Positions 24,901-35,253 of a stretch of 64,000 nucleotides of DNA are shown piece by piece. Positions within the stretch are counted from its first letter, which is position 1; every line of letters starts with the position of its first letter. This DNA comes from Helianthus annuus (taxonomy: Eukaryota > Streptophyta > Magnoliopsida > Asterales > Asteraceae), in NCBI RefSeq assembly GCF_002127325.2, contig NC_035438.2:142623801-142687800 (forward strand). The letters are read 5' to 3'. The position numbers were made by a program, and so were the translations under genes. The notes beneath the pieces were generated by a model. That model was not told the origin of the DNA. It ran no database searches and saw only the letters and a program-made list of their open reading frames with translations.

Positions 24901-25026
24901 GACCAGGATGAAGATGATGATGATCTTATCGACCCCCAGTTTCAACATCTTGTTAATGATACAAGTGTTGATGATGATCCTTTGATATCTGACGTACCTG
25001 AAATTGAAGAGTTGCTTTCTGACTAA
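18935..25026 (+). CDS. O-fucosyltransferase-like type II membrane protein (plant GT106 family), ten exons
   Basis: Plant protein-O-fucosyltransferase-like enzyme, expected in the Golgi and predicted to move fucose from GDP-fucose; the exact acceptor cannot be read here. Exons: 18935-19099, 19179-19238, 20064-20157, 20236-20312, 20391-20479, 20583-20766, 20929-21110, 21820-21922, 23598-23929, 24588-25026. All borders are GT-AG and the phases join into 574 residues without a break. A short Arg/His-rich cytosolic tail is followed by a membrane anchor at about 17-41. Family motifs are FYYGCSNASNKF (about 94-105), NRYLLIATSGGLNQQRTG, ITDAVVAARILNATLVIPKLD, HYIALHLRFEPDMLAFSGC, YVASGEVYGG and GHKPTIRPN. 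Length is normal for the family. The last 60 residues are very acidic, with runs of Asp and Glu. Introns 2, 7, 8 and 9 carry inserted repeats, all outside the exons. Confidence 0.92.
19283..19970. mobile_element. GAGCTCG-rich repeat in intron 2, split by a nested MITE
   Basis: The left end GGGGTAAACGAGC pairs with the right end GCTCGTTTACACTCC, and both arms are rich in GAGCTCG-like words. The sequence is interrupted at about 19361-19740 by another element. No transposase is present, and boundaries are approximate. Confidence 0.5.
19362..19739. mobile_element. MITE with GGGTATGTT termini, nested in intron 2
   Basis: The 9-bp ends GGGTATGTT and AACATACCC are perfect inverted repeats with TAG on both sides. 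The interior repeats AGCT-rich words (CAGCTACT, AGCTTCTAG). It lies inside the GAGCTCG-type repeat, so it inserted later. The superfamily is uncertain; the short TSD would fit a 3-bp duplication. Confidence 0.6.
21213..21652. mobile_element. Foldback MITE in intron 7
   Basis: About 440 bp in which both halves are inverted copies of each other. It begins AAGAGTTAGGTGCCATTTACGTC and ends with the complement. The centre is an ATT/AAT repeat near 21410-21440. A clean target duplication was not found. Arms of about 200 bp are very long, so the intron RNA could form a stable hairpin. Confidence 0.75.
22596..22924. mobile_element. MITE in intron 8 with a 10-bp target duplication
   Basis: A 329-bp element with long inverted arms that starts GAGTTAATTACATAGTTAGTC and ends with the complement. 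It is flanked by a perfect direct repeat TTATACTAAT at 22586-22595 and 22925-22934. A 9-10 bp duplication fits a Mutator-like mobiliser. Inside, the words TTAATACC and GGTATTAA recur in both orientations. Confidence 0.8.
23969..24427. mobile_element. hAT-type non-autonomous element in intron 9
   Basis: A 459-bp AT-rich element whose ends carry repeated GGGTTTGGGTT and CGGGTCAAC words. It is flanked by a perfect 8-bp direct repeat CCACTGTT at 23961-23968 and 24428-24435, the duplication length of hAT elements. The terminal inverted repeats (TAGGGGTG and an imperfect partner) are weak. Confidence 0.65.
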
Positions 25027-25359
25027 ATGTTCCCGGTTTTACCGGTTGGCTGATCTTGATGTATGTTGCATACTAGAGCTTTTGAGTTAGTAACAGGTCA
25101 AAATGGGTAGGGGGTACTGTTTGGATCGGTTCAGGTTGACATGTATACATTTTTTTGTTCATTTTTTGTAAGTGGTTAACAGTTAAGCAATAATAATATA
25201 TTTTTTGAAAATAAATTGATTCAGCCCATGTGAAGCTGTTTTCCTTGTAGTTACTTTTTATGGTTTGGCCCGTTTGACCTGTTATGAATAAATGGTAACC
25301 TGAATATGACCCATTTATAAGCAAATGGGTTGCTTGCACCCTTTAAATGACTACGACCC

Positions 25360-25440
25360 ATGGCAATGCAGATTGTGGATTCGGTGCTAAAGGAACGAGT
25401 CAGGAAACACTTGCTACTTTATGGGGGTTTTGCTATTTAA
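25360..25440 (+). CDS. Short possible ORF (26 residues), unrecognised
   Basis: A short frame starts at an ATG 334 bases after the O-fucosyltransferase stop and encodes a mixed hydrophobic and basic peptide (it contains DSVLKERVRKHLLLYGG). The residue pattern looks more protein-like than the surrounding frames, so it could be a first exon or a captured gene piece. No partner exon was confirmed. I do not recognise a family and the call is weak. Confidence 0.2.
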   Translation: MAMQIVDSVLKERVRKHLLLYGGFAI

Positions 25441-26354
25441 ATGTGGCGCTTACCAGAAGTACGGCTTCAAAATGCAAATCAAAGGTTCAAACAACCCTCT
25501 TAGCGCACTCACAAACACACACACACACACACACACACCCTGCCACATCCACAACATCTAAATCTGCTGTATTAAAGGTTTCTTTTTCTTGTTACAGTTC
25601 TTGTTTGGTTAGTAGAATATACTTTCAACATTCTTGATTTGTTAGGTAATGCTGGGTCATGGGATTGGATTGGTAAAATACGTCATGGGTTGGGTTTAGA
25701 TAGGTTGACAGTCTTTTTATAGCCGTTACAAATATAAGGTTAAGGTCTTTCGCTTGTGACCCCAACCAGAGGTATACTGGCTCGTGTTTCCAGGTGCAGG
25801 GGCAGATTTGGTCATTCGGTTGCTATGTATTAGTGGTGCTAATGTAAATGAGGCAACAGGATTTGCATGGGCCGATTTGGTACTTCTCTTAACATGCATT
25901 TTCAACTTCTTTCGGCAGGTCTGAAGGTAGCATTACCTCATAATCCGACAGGTATGCTTGACGCCTTTATTTTTTCCTCCGGAGCTTTAACCATTGCATC
26001 AACGGAACAAAACCTCATCAAAATCCCTCCCTTCCAGACAACAGTTGAAAGAGTGAGTCAATATCTTCAATTGGCCTTTATTATACACACCTGCATGGCT
26101 GCATGCTAACAAGTCCAATGTCAACAAAGGCTACATTCAGCTCAGGCGATTCGGTCTTGTATATTCCATAGGCTAGACTGCTAGAGCAGTTGCAGTTGCA
26201 GTTGTTTCATGAGTCAAACGCAAAGGATATTTTTTTTATCCATCTCAATGTTTTCACCCGACCATTTTCCACTAATTTTTGCGGCATCTTCATGCTGTCT
26301 TGATTGTGTGTTTCATGTCTCTATCTATGTTAATTTGAATGATACCCCTGCTAC
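25441..26354. other. Downstream flank, no confirmed gene
   Basis: Holds a CA microsatellite (about 25512-25538). A piece at 25919-26055 has a short open frame (contains ALPHNPTGMLDAF) of unknown origin. No family was recognised. Confidence 0.35.
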
Positions 26355-27400
26355 CACTACTAGAAAAGTGGTACTTTTCAACGTGTTTTCCGTCACATAG
26401 GGCCGGCTCTTGGGTTGGCCAACCCGTGCCGACGCTTGAGGTCCAAATTTTCAAAGGGCTGGAAAAGTTTCTAAAAGCTTTTATATATTTATTAAATTAT
26501 ATATTTAGTATATTCATTCGTTTATTATGCTCCGCTTGCGGTGTGCACATATAATGTATATATGTGTGGGCGCTGAGGGGGGGGGGGGGGAATGAAATGG
26601 TACTAACTTTAACGTTATTTTACTATTTTCGTGAAAATAATGTTAAAAGCGGCGGATGGTTAATCATGCATCATGTGGTGACGTTGATAGCTGAAAGACA
26701 CGGGGGTACACGCACCAATCAGTCTCCGTCCTGATTGTTTGAGTGTTATGTGTCTTAGGTCCAAGGTTTGATACAAAACTACAATCGAGCCGGGGATCTC
26801 ACTGGAAGCAGCCTTTCTATTCCTAACGGGTAGAGGTAAGGCTGTCTACATCTACCCTCCTCAGACCCTATCTTAGCTTTGCTATTGGTGGGATTTACTG
26901 AGTATGATGATGATTTGTTTATTATGCAAAAAAAAAAAAATGTTGGTGGTATTGTGGAAAAACCATCTTAAGATGATGTAAAGTTCTCAAGTTCAAGTCT
27001 TGGCTCACTAAAGTTTATTTATTTAATTTATTTCCCCTTAACCACAATTTTGGTCCCAATTATTTTTTACGTCCGATGCCTAAATTTTTTCAAGAGTTTT
27101 CGAGGACGGCTGCCGTCACAAATGCATTGTTACAAAAACCTAATGTTGGAAAAAGCCCCTTAGGAAACTCTTTGCAACGCATTTGCTACACAAATTTCAG
27201 CGCATTTGCAACGGAAATATTGTGTTGGAAATTTGCAAAGCATTTCCTACGCTTCCCTAATTGTTCTTGTAAAGATTTGTGAGGTATTTGCCACAAAAAT
27301 ATGGAGTTGAAATATATTTGTAACAGATTTACTGCGCATACCCTAAAGAATTTGCAACGAAATATTTATAACAAAAAAAAAAAAATAAAATAAAATAAAA
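26355..27400 (+). mobile_element. CACTA (En/Spm) terminus with inserted repeats, remnant
   Basis: CACTACTAGAAAA at 26355-26367 is the classic plant CACTA terminus. About 30 bases later the sequence changes (from about 26397, GGCCGGCTC). Subterminal-type words (TTTGCAACG, ATTTGC, CCGTCAC in several variants) resume at about 27100-27360, as in CACTA ends. The part between contains a SINE-like tail and a G-run (26577-26591), so the terminus appears to be split by later insertions. The opposite CACTA terminus was not found and no transposase is present. Confidence 0.5.
26690..26935 (+). mobile_element. SINE-like retroposon, plus strand
   Basis: The 3' region reads GGATCTCACTGGAAGCAGCC, then GGGTAGAGGTAAGGCTGTC, then TCAGACCCTATC and GTGGGATTTACTGAG. 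It ends in ATGATGATG repeats and a poly(A) run. This tail is the conserved 3' domain shared by widespread plant SINEs and their LINE partners (established knowledge). The 5' boundary is uncertain. Confidence 0.65.
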
Positions 27401-27582
27401 ACCTTTCTAGAAAAACCTGTTTTTTTTTTCCTGAAAATTGCATGAAAAATCACTAAGAAATATACATAAAATAAAAAAAAACAAGTTCTAAATTCACCGT
27501 ACTTCGAAAATAACACATAACGCAAGTTCTAGTATATCAATACCTGAAAACCAAAAGAGCTTTATTCATTTTAATTCAATTG

Positions 27583-27702
27583 TATTATCATCATCATACT
27601 CAGTAAATCTCATCAATAGCAAAGCTAAGGTAGGGTCTGAGGAGGGTAAGATGTAGACAACCTTACCTCTACCCCGTATGAATAGAGAGGCTGCTTTCAG
27701 TG
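27583..27702 (-). mobile_element. SINE-like retroposon tail, minus strand
   Basis: The same conserved 3' domain as 26690-26935 in opposite orientation: CATCATCATACTCAGTAAAT at the tail, then GGTAGGGTCTGAGGAGGG and CTTACCTCTACCC. It is truncated at about 27702, where the next LTR starts. The two copies form an inverted pair about 650 bp apart. Confidence 0.65.
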
Positions 27703-27922
27703 TGTTAGGTATCAAATAGTAGGAGGGGTCAGTTGTAATATCAGCATAGTGTGAGGGGTTTAAAAGTAAAATGCGGTTGTAATCCGATTCGTTAAATAAA
27801 CGAACTGTGAACAGAATTAGGCAGCTAATGATTTGAGATTAATCTCCTTCTTCTTCTGAGAATTCTTCTTCTTCTTTCTCTGTGTTAGCTCAATCTCTCG
27901 ATTACCATTTTTGTTCGTAACA
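27703..27922 (+). repeat. 5' LTR of the non-autonomous Reina-like element
   Basis: A 220-bp LTR with TGTTA and TAACA termini, two bases before the PBS. The inside has CT-rich CTTCTTCTTC blocks near the 3' end, typical of U5 leaders of small plant Ty3 elements. It starts exactly where the minus-strand SINE copy stops. Confidence 0.65.
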
Positions 27923-28266
27923 ATTGGTATCAGAGCTGTTCGATCTTTGGACAACTCGTGATTCAAACTTCAATTCGTTGAAATTCAATCTAATCGATCG
28001 TTTCAAACACCGTTTCATTTCGATTCACTGGAATTGATCAATTGTTCGATACAATTCCATTCGCATTCATTTCAAATATAGGAATTGATCATTTGTTCGA
28101 TCAATTCTGCTTCAATTCGATTCAATTCTACCCTACTATTGAATCAGTTCAATAAATCAACAACAACAATTAGGGTTTGAATATTCAGGCACTCCAATAG
28201 AAGAATCAGATTCAGTTACAACAACCAAGAATTGTATTCTTGTGCTCATGTGGGGGTTTGATATAG

Positions 28267-29260
28267 GTGAACAGAGTTCACGTTTGTGGAACTATTAGAT
28301 GTTCTTGTGGTGGGATGAAATATGAAGGCAGGGGTCATTGTTGTGGCTACATACCGGATTATTCAAAACCACCAACTAATTGGGAACTTTACACAGGTTA
28401 CAGAAGTTGGGATGAATGGATAGGATCACCAACATGGGGAAAACGAAGCCCTAGCTTATTCGGAACCAAGAATTCTAAATACTTCATCATCCATGGAAGA
28501 GATCAAGAACTTCCAGCAAACAGGTTCATTTGAAGATTATTGTAACTCAGTTGATTTCCTTCTTACGAAAGTAATTCTTAGTGAGGATTATGCTACAGAA
28601 TTATTTGTGAGGGGTCTCAAATCTGAAATTAGGAGTTGGGTTCAATTCTTGAGACCTAAAACACTTAAAGAGGCTTATAAAAAGGCAAAGGTACAAGATG
28701 ATTTCCTTAACATTTGCTTTCGCAATAAAGAATTAAAAAAGGTAGAAGGTCAATCTTTTAGTGCAAATCGTGATGAAAAGTTGAGTGAAATTGAGATTCA
28801 AACTGTTGTTGAATCTGAAAATGGGGTTAGGGTTCAAGAAACCATTGATCAAAATGTCATGATTGAAAATGAACTTGATTCTTTAAGTCAAGTTTTGAGT
28901 ACTCAACAATCAATTGAAGATGAATTTTTAAATCAAGACATGGAGGGTGTGACTGAAGGGAACGATAGTGTTGAGATTCAAGAATCGGTTGTGGCTGATG
29001 TTATAGAAATCCAGGATGTGATTCAAGAACTCGTTAATGTTGAAATTTTGGAAATTCCAAAAGAATCTGAAAATGAATCGGATTTTCCATCTAAAATGGG
29101 GAAAATGGTTAATATTTCGGAACTTTTTAGTGGGAACGGTTCGAGTATTGATATGGGTTCGAGTATTGATATGCGTTTGGTGGCTGCATCAGAGAAACAA
29201 GAACAATCAATTTCAGAATTTAAGGCAACAATGGAAGAATTCAAGGTAAAAACAACATAA
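28267..29260 (+). CDS. Gag-like protein of the non-autonomous element
   Basis: Two overlapping frames. The first (28267-28533) has no ATG, is Cys- and Trp-rich (CGTIRCSCGG, GHCCGY), and is of unknown origin. The second (28493-29260, ATG start, 255 residues) begins with a region of about 75 residues that resembles the Gag core of the neighbouring minus-strand element; shared features are GSFEDYC, LKSEIRSWV and RPKTLKEAYKKA. The rest is acidic and repetitive in Val, Glu and Ile, with no CCHC zinc knuckle and no protease site. It ends in a helical MEEFK-type tail. It would be the only protein of the element. Whether the two frames are joined by splicing or a frameshift cannot be told. Confidence 0.5.
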
Positions 29261-29294
29261 TTCAATAGACTAATGGGTAAATTGGGGGTGCAAC

Positions 29295-29501
29295 TGATAA
29301 GAATCGAATTGAAGAAGAAGATACATAGAGATTATGCAACAATCGACTAACTTCTCATTAGCTGACTAACTGTCTTTATACAACTAACTAACCAACCCTA
29401 ACAGCTTAACTACTTCTTACTTTCGCTAATGACACATAAGACACTGGACTTATGGACATTTACACATTTAGACCTTTTACATTTTACAACATATCAATAC
29501 A
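29295..29501 (-). repeat. 3' LTR of the minus-strand Reina-like element
   Basis: 207 bp, TGTATTG to CTTATCA on the minus strand. It holds a TATA box (TATAAAGA, plus-strand 29373-29380) and a CT-rich 3' part. There is weak similarity in layout to the 27703-27922 LTR (shared CAGCTAATGA). Confidence 0.65.
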
Positions 29502-29526
29502 TTCCCCCTAAAGCATTTTTTTGACC

Positions 29527-32500
29527 TCAAAAAATAAAATCTGGGAAACGAATCTGCAAGCCTTCTAGATTTTCCCACGTTGCTTCTGTGATAGGTAAAC
29601 TGTCCCATTGAACCAACCCTTTGACCGAAGATCTACTTCCACGTTTTACCAGTTTCCTATCAAGCACTTGTAAGGGTTTAAACATGAACCGTGGATTCTG
29701 AGGTAAAGGAATAGACTGCTCAGTACTCCCTCTAGCCAACTTTAACAACGAAACATGAAACACCGGATGCACTTGAGCATCATCTGGTAAATCCAATTTG
29801 TAAGCAACTGCACCAATTCTTTCTATTATCATAAAAGGTCCAAAATACTTAGGTCCCAACTTGTTGAAATGAGAAGACCTTAGAGTAGACTGACTATAAG
29901 GATGCAGCTTAACATAAACATGATCCCCCACCTTGAATTCCCTTTCAGTTTTGCGACTGTCAGCAGCTTGCTTCATTCTATTTTGTGCCCTTAGCAAAGA
30001 AAATTTAAGTAACCTGATAGTTTCCTCCCTGTCCATTAATATTGCATTCACAGCTTCAACTCTCACATCTTTTGGAACATAAGGCACAAACAATGGAGGA
30101 GGATATCCGTATAAGGCTTGGAAAGGGGTCATTCCCAGTGCAGTATGAAAATTAGTGTTATACCAAAATTCAGCTATCGGTAACCATTTGACCCATGTTG
30201 TCGGTTTGTCCATAACCATGCACCGTAGATAAGATTCTAGGCACCTATTCACCACCTCAGTCTGCCCATCCGTTTGTGGATGATGTGCAGTAGACATGTT
30301 CAATTGAATGCGTTGTAAAGCAGTAAATTCCTTCCAAAACTGGCTGATAAAGATAGGGTCTCTATCCAAAACTATAGAATCTGGCCAACCATGTAACTTG
30401 AAGACCTGATCAAGGAACACTTGAGCCACTTGGGCTGCAGAATAAGGATGTGCTAAGGCAATGAAATGGCTGTACTTTGTAAGTCGATCCACCACCACTA
30501 ATATTGAATCTTTTCCCTGAGACTTTGGCAATCCACCAATGAAATCCATCGAAATTCCAGAAAATACATTGTTAGGAATTGGTAGTGGTTGAAGCAATCC
30601 TGGTGCAGCCACTGTTTCATACTTAGCCTTTTGACACACATTGCACCTTCTTATGACATTCCTCACTTGCTTATGTAACCCTTTCCAAGTAAATAACGAC
30701 TTAATCCTCTGAACAGTTGCATGAATACCTGAGTGTCCCCCCATAGCACTGTTGTGACATAACAAGATGATATCTTTTTTGTAAATTCACATCCTTGCCC
30801 ACCAGAATCTTGCCTTTCTTAAGCAAAACCTGCCATTCCAACTGTATTTAGGATGCAACTGTCCCGACAGTAAGCCCTCCTTTATACTTTTAAGCTTAGG
30901 GTCAGATTCCCACGTCAGCTGCACTCTATCCCAAATTACAGGATCAAAAGTGTTCACTGAGGTGGTTAATAAGGCAGGAGAATGTACTCTTGAAAGGGCA
31001 TCAGCTACTCCGTTATCACTACCTTGCTTGTAAACTATTTCAAAATCATACCCCATTAATTTTGACAACCACACTTGTTGTAAAGGAGTAGTTATTTTCT
31101 GTTCCAGGAGATGTTTTAAGCTCTTTTGATCCGTTTTGATAATAAAATGCCCCTGAGATAGGTAATGATGCCAATATTGAACAACAAATATAATGGCTAA
31201 TAATTCCCTTTCATAGACAGAAAATGCTTGTTGCCTAGCCGATAAAGCCTTACTTATAAATGCAATAGGGTGCCCTCCTTGCATTAAAACAACTCTTATA
31301 CCCTTCCCAGATGCATCAGTCTCTATCGTGAAAACTTTAGACATATCAGGAAGTGCCAACACAGGTGGTGACATTAAAGCCTCTTTTAATTGTTCAAATG
31401 CCACAGTGGCTTCATCAGACCATTTAAATGCATCTTTTTTGAGTAAGTCTGTCAAAGGTCTTGCTAAAACTCCATAAGATTTGATGAACCTTCTGTAATA
31501 GCCACTCAAATCCAAGAACCCTCTTAATTGTTTTACATCAGTTGGTATTGGCCATTCTCTAATAGCAGCTATCTTTTTGGGATCAGTGGACACACCTTTG
31601 TTAGAAATTATATGGCCTAAGTATTCAACTGATAACCCTCCAAAAGTGCATTTAGATCTCTTGGCATATAATTGTTGGTCTCTTAGTATGAATAACACTT
31701 GTCTGAGGTGATCAATGTGGGAGCCCCAAGAATTACTGTAGACCAATATATCGTCAAAAAAGACTAGCACAAACTTCCTTAGGAACTGTTTGAAAATCGA
31801 ATTCATCAATGCCTGAAAAGTAGCAGGTGCATTAGTAAGCCCAAAGGGCATTACTACAAACTCAAACAAGCCCTCATGTGTTCTGAATGCAGTTTTCTGG
31901 ATATCATCATCATGCATCCTGATTTGGTGATATCCAGCCCTGAGATCCAGCTTTGAAAACACCATGGCATTTCCCAATTCCTCAAACAATTCATCAACTA
32001 ATGGAATTGGGTAGCTGTTTTTAATTGTCACCTCATTTAACCTTCTGTAATCAATACTGAATCTCCAAGTCCCATCCTTCTTTTTCACCAAAGCTACAGG
32101 AGCCGTAAAAGGACTGGAACTTCCCCTAACCACTCCAGTATCCATTAATTCTTTCGTTAACTTTTCAATCACATCTTTTTTTGTTGACTGATATCTGTAT
32201 GGTTTAAGGTTGACCACTTGTGATTCATCTTTTAACAAAATTCGATGATCAAATGCTCTCTTTGGTGGTAAAGTGGTAGGAGTCATAAACACATCTTCGA
32301 ATTCAGACAACAACTTATTCAGCTGAACATTATCTTCCACTGCATTGATCTTGGCTTCATGTTGAAATTCACTTTTAGCAGGTTGTAGTTGCATACTGAA
32401 CAAGTTAGCTTCTACTACCTTATCCTGCTGACCCAAAAGAGTATGCATACTATTTGCCGAACATAGAGAAATCTTATTACTATCAACCCCGTTAAGACTA

Positions 32501-33960
32501 CATTGAGTGTTCCCAATAGTGAACTGCATAGTCATATCCATAAAATTCCATACAATGGACCCTAATGTAAGTAACCATTGTACCCCCAAAACCATGTCAT
32601 AACTGTCTAAAGGAATGACTAATACATCAGTTGTAAACCACATACCTTGCATGAACCATTGAAAATTAGGAGAATAATTATCACATACAATTTCATTGCC
32701 ATTAGCCACTCCCACTGTTACACTATCAATAGGCTTCAATGAACACTTAAGCTTCTTGGCTAACCCTTCATTCACAAAGTTATGAGTTGATCCCGAATCA
32801 ATTAATATCCTTAACTGTTTGTTTCCTATAGTACCTACTACTTTCATTGTAGAGTATGATACCATACCAGTTAAAGCATGAATAGAAATCTTTGGTGGAT
32901 CTTGCCAATCCTGTTGATCCTCAGTCTCATCACTTATATATTCTTTTTCATCATCCTCCTCTGTCCCTATCACTTCTAATACAAACAATTTCTTATTAGC
33001 ACATTTATGCCCTGGTGTGAACTTCTCTGGACACCAAAAGCATTCCCCTCTCGCCCTTTTCCCCTCAATCTCTTTACTAGATATTTGTTTTATGTTAGTG
33101 AATTTCTTAGTAATTGGTGGAAATGGTAATAAGGGTAGGTGGGACATATTAGCATCAGGTTTAACTGCACTTTGTACTCTATTTCCCATAACAGAATTGT
33201 TAGGGTAATACCTGCCATTAGAATAGGAAGACCTGACTGATTTATTTGTTGTATCCTGTATTTGAGCCAAATAGAATGCTTCTTTCATTGTCTTTGGCTG
33301 AAACATTCTTACAGGTCCACCAATCTCAGGTTTAACTGCTTTCAAGAAGATGCTGACAGCATACGGTTCAGGAATTGATACTTTGAGTAGACATTCCTCA
33401 AACTGGTCACAGAACTCTTCTAATGACCCATTTTGTGTCAATGAAGTTAGTGTACCCATAGCATCTTCAAACAATACTGATGAAAAACGAGAAATAATTG
33501 CTTCTGAGTATTCTTTCCAGGTTATTTGTGAAATGCGAACTGTTTTTGTTTTCAAGAAAGCTTGATGCCACTTAACTGCTTTTCCTTCCAGATGGATAGC
33601 AACATATCGAACCTTAAAGTTCTCCGAAGTTTCATCAACATTGAAAAAATGTTAACATCTATAGATCCAATCATCTACTTCAATACCATCAAACTTTGGA
33701 AAATCTATCTTCCCAATTCTGTGTAATCTTTCACCTCTGTTGACCGGCTCAATCATTGTATTATTACCCATTCTATTAGTTGACTCCCCATTCAACTTTT
33801 CTAATATTGCCTGCACATTCGCATTCAAATTTGCGAAAGATTGTTCAGACTTCTGCATAAATGCATCCACCTTCAACAGAGTAATACCATGTTCTTCTAC
33901 TGTCCTTTCAAGATTTGATTTCTCTGGATCAGATCTACTGCGAGTTGTCATTTTTCCCAA
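29527..33960 (-). pseudogene. Gag-pol polyprotein of the Reina-like element, broken
   Basis: Order on the minus strand: Gag N-terminus (33960-33652) with the FPKFDGIEVDDWIY motif, then the main frame (33555-30787). The main frame covers the Gag core, a zinc-knuckle-like [15 protein letters not shown], an aspartic protease with [11 protein letters not shown], and RT with FFDDIL. It also carries RNase H with ETDAS and YERELLAI. The last frame (30765-29527) carries integrase with the H-H-C-C finger (CNVCQKAK), core acidic residues in SMDFIGG, LDRDPIF and HPQTDGQTE, and a C-terminal WDSLPITEATWE chromodomain-like end. Breaks are an in-frame stop at about 33652 and a local frame disturbance with a stop at about 30785. 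Coding sequence is otherwise well kept, so inactivation is fairly recent. Confidence 0.85.
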
Positions 33961-34015
33961 ATACTAGTGTTCGAAATCAATTGAAGTACTACTGACAAAA
34001 ATGAAGGTTGAATTG

Positions 34016-35253
34016 TGTGACAACCCTCACATTTACAGGTATCCGTACACTTAATTAATTATTTAATTTGTGCTTAATGACTGTGCTTGATTACAACTGT
34101 GATTAAACTGTTTTCTGATACATACATACATATGCATCACATTTATTACTGTCACTTCATTTATTACACACAAACATTAGTGACAAACTTGATGCACAAA
34201 GCACAGTTAGCATAGTGAACGGATAACCCAGAGACATGCTGACAATGGCAGCACCTAGACAGACAATATTTTTGAGGCCAGTATGAGCCAGAGATAGAGT
34301 ACTACACTAGTAGGGAGTGTAGGGAGGTGAGGACCATAAAACTGCGTCACTAGGTGATAGTTATAGTGCCCGGAAGTGCCTAAAACATACTTTAATTGCA
34401 GAATTCTGCACTAAATAACAAAATTCAGCATTTAATAATGCTAGTAAAGTGCAAAAACTTGGCAAAATAGTCCTAGATACTTTCCAAAGTGTTGGGAATT
34501 AAATGTGTCACTAAAAGTAATATAAAAGACACTTTATGGATTAATTTAGCACTTTAACGGACAACACCCAACCGAACAACCGGACTCTACCCGGAACACA
34601 AAAATATTGCTAAACACATTGTTTTTACTTTTCTGAGCTAGTTAGGGTCCCCGAACACTCTAACACACTATATAAATAACAACACACCTTAATATACTAA
34701 CTTAACCTTTAAATCCTAACTAGATTGAAACTAAAACATTACAACCCAACCCCATACCCCCCCTCGAACCGGTTGAAGAAAGTGGGGACACCCCCACAAT
34801 TCTTTACAATATTTTATTTAGTTGTTAGTGGATTAAGGAACATGTTATATGGTGGTTAAAGATGAAGTTGGGTTATAAATAAACACAAAGGTCATGGTCT
34901 CTCATTCACAACATCACAACACTTGCAAAACTCTCCTCCCTCTTCCTTCTCCTTGTTCGGCCACCACCATACCACCACCATCAAACTTCATTCATACAAT
35001 CTACACTCATCCAAAGGTGCAAGAGACCCTACAAGTAAGCTTGGTGTGTTCGGAAGCTCAAGGACCGCTCTCGTTTTCTTTTATCCATCACTTTTACGCT
35101 TTGAAACTCCCCTAGCCTTGTGCTAGTAGTAAGTGCCTTAGATCTTCATCTTGTTCATAATTTGGGCGGACAAACGAAAGGTAGTTAGGCTCAATAGGGC
35201 TACTAAGGGAAGTGAATGGTAACACGACAAACACAAACACAAAGGGTGTAACA
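34016..35253 (+). repeat. Plus-strand solo or truncated LTR (1238 bp)
   Basis: Starts TGTGACAACCCTCAC and ends GGGTGTAACA. It has a TATA box TATAAAT at 34874-34880 and a CT-rich leader after it (CTCTCCTCCCTCTTCCTTCTCC). The flanks (AATTG on the left, GGAAA on the right) do not match, so no target duplication supports a simple solo LTR. It separates the Reina-like element from the Athila-like one. Confidence 0.6.

Larger units (their letters stand above)
27703..29294 (+). mobile_element. Non-autonomous Reina-like LTR element (5' LTR, PBS, gag-like ORF, no pol)
   Basis: The 5' LTR is 27703-27922 (220 bp, TGTTAGG to CGTAACA). A tRNA-Met PBS TGGTATCAGAGCT follows at 27925-27937, then a leader and a gag-like reading frame up to 29260. 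A purine-rich stretch (ATTGGGGGTG, about 29281-29290) lies at the end like a polypurine tract. The matching 3' LTR is absent; instead the 3' LTR of an opposite-strand element lies there. There is no protease, RT or integrase. It may be a genuinely reduced element, or a truncated one joined to its neighbour. Confidence 0.6.
29295..34015 (-). mobile_element. Reina-like chromovirus, minus strand, 5' end missing
   Basis: The 3' LTR (29295-29501, minus-strand start TGTATTGATATG) follows a polypurine tract TTTAGGGGGAA. The polyprotein runs from 33960 to 29527. At 34016 a plus-strand LTR begins, so the element's own 5' LTR and PBS are lost. A short LTR (207 bp), a chromodomain-like end and a single gag-pol frame fit the Reina branch of chromoviruses; I call that as likely, not proven. 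Confidence 0.75.

Noticed and set aside
34894..35126. Two overlapping ORFs in the solo LTR
   Set aside because: They lie in the CT-rich leader after the TATA box and have only low-complexity Ser/Pro/His content.
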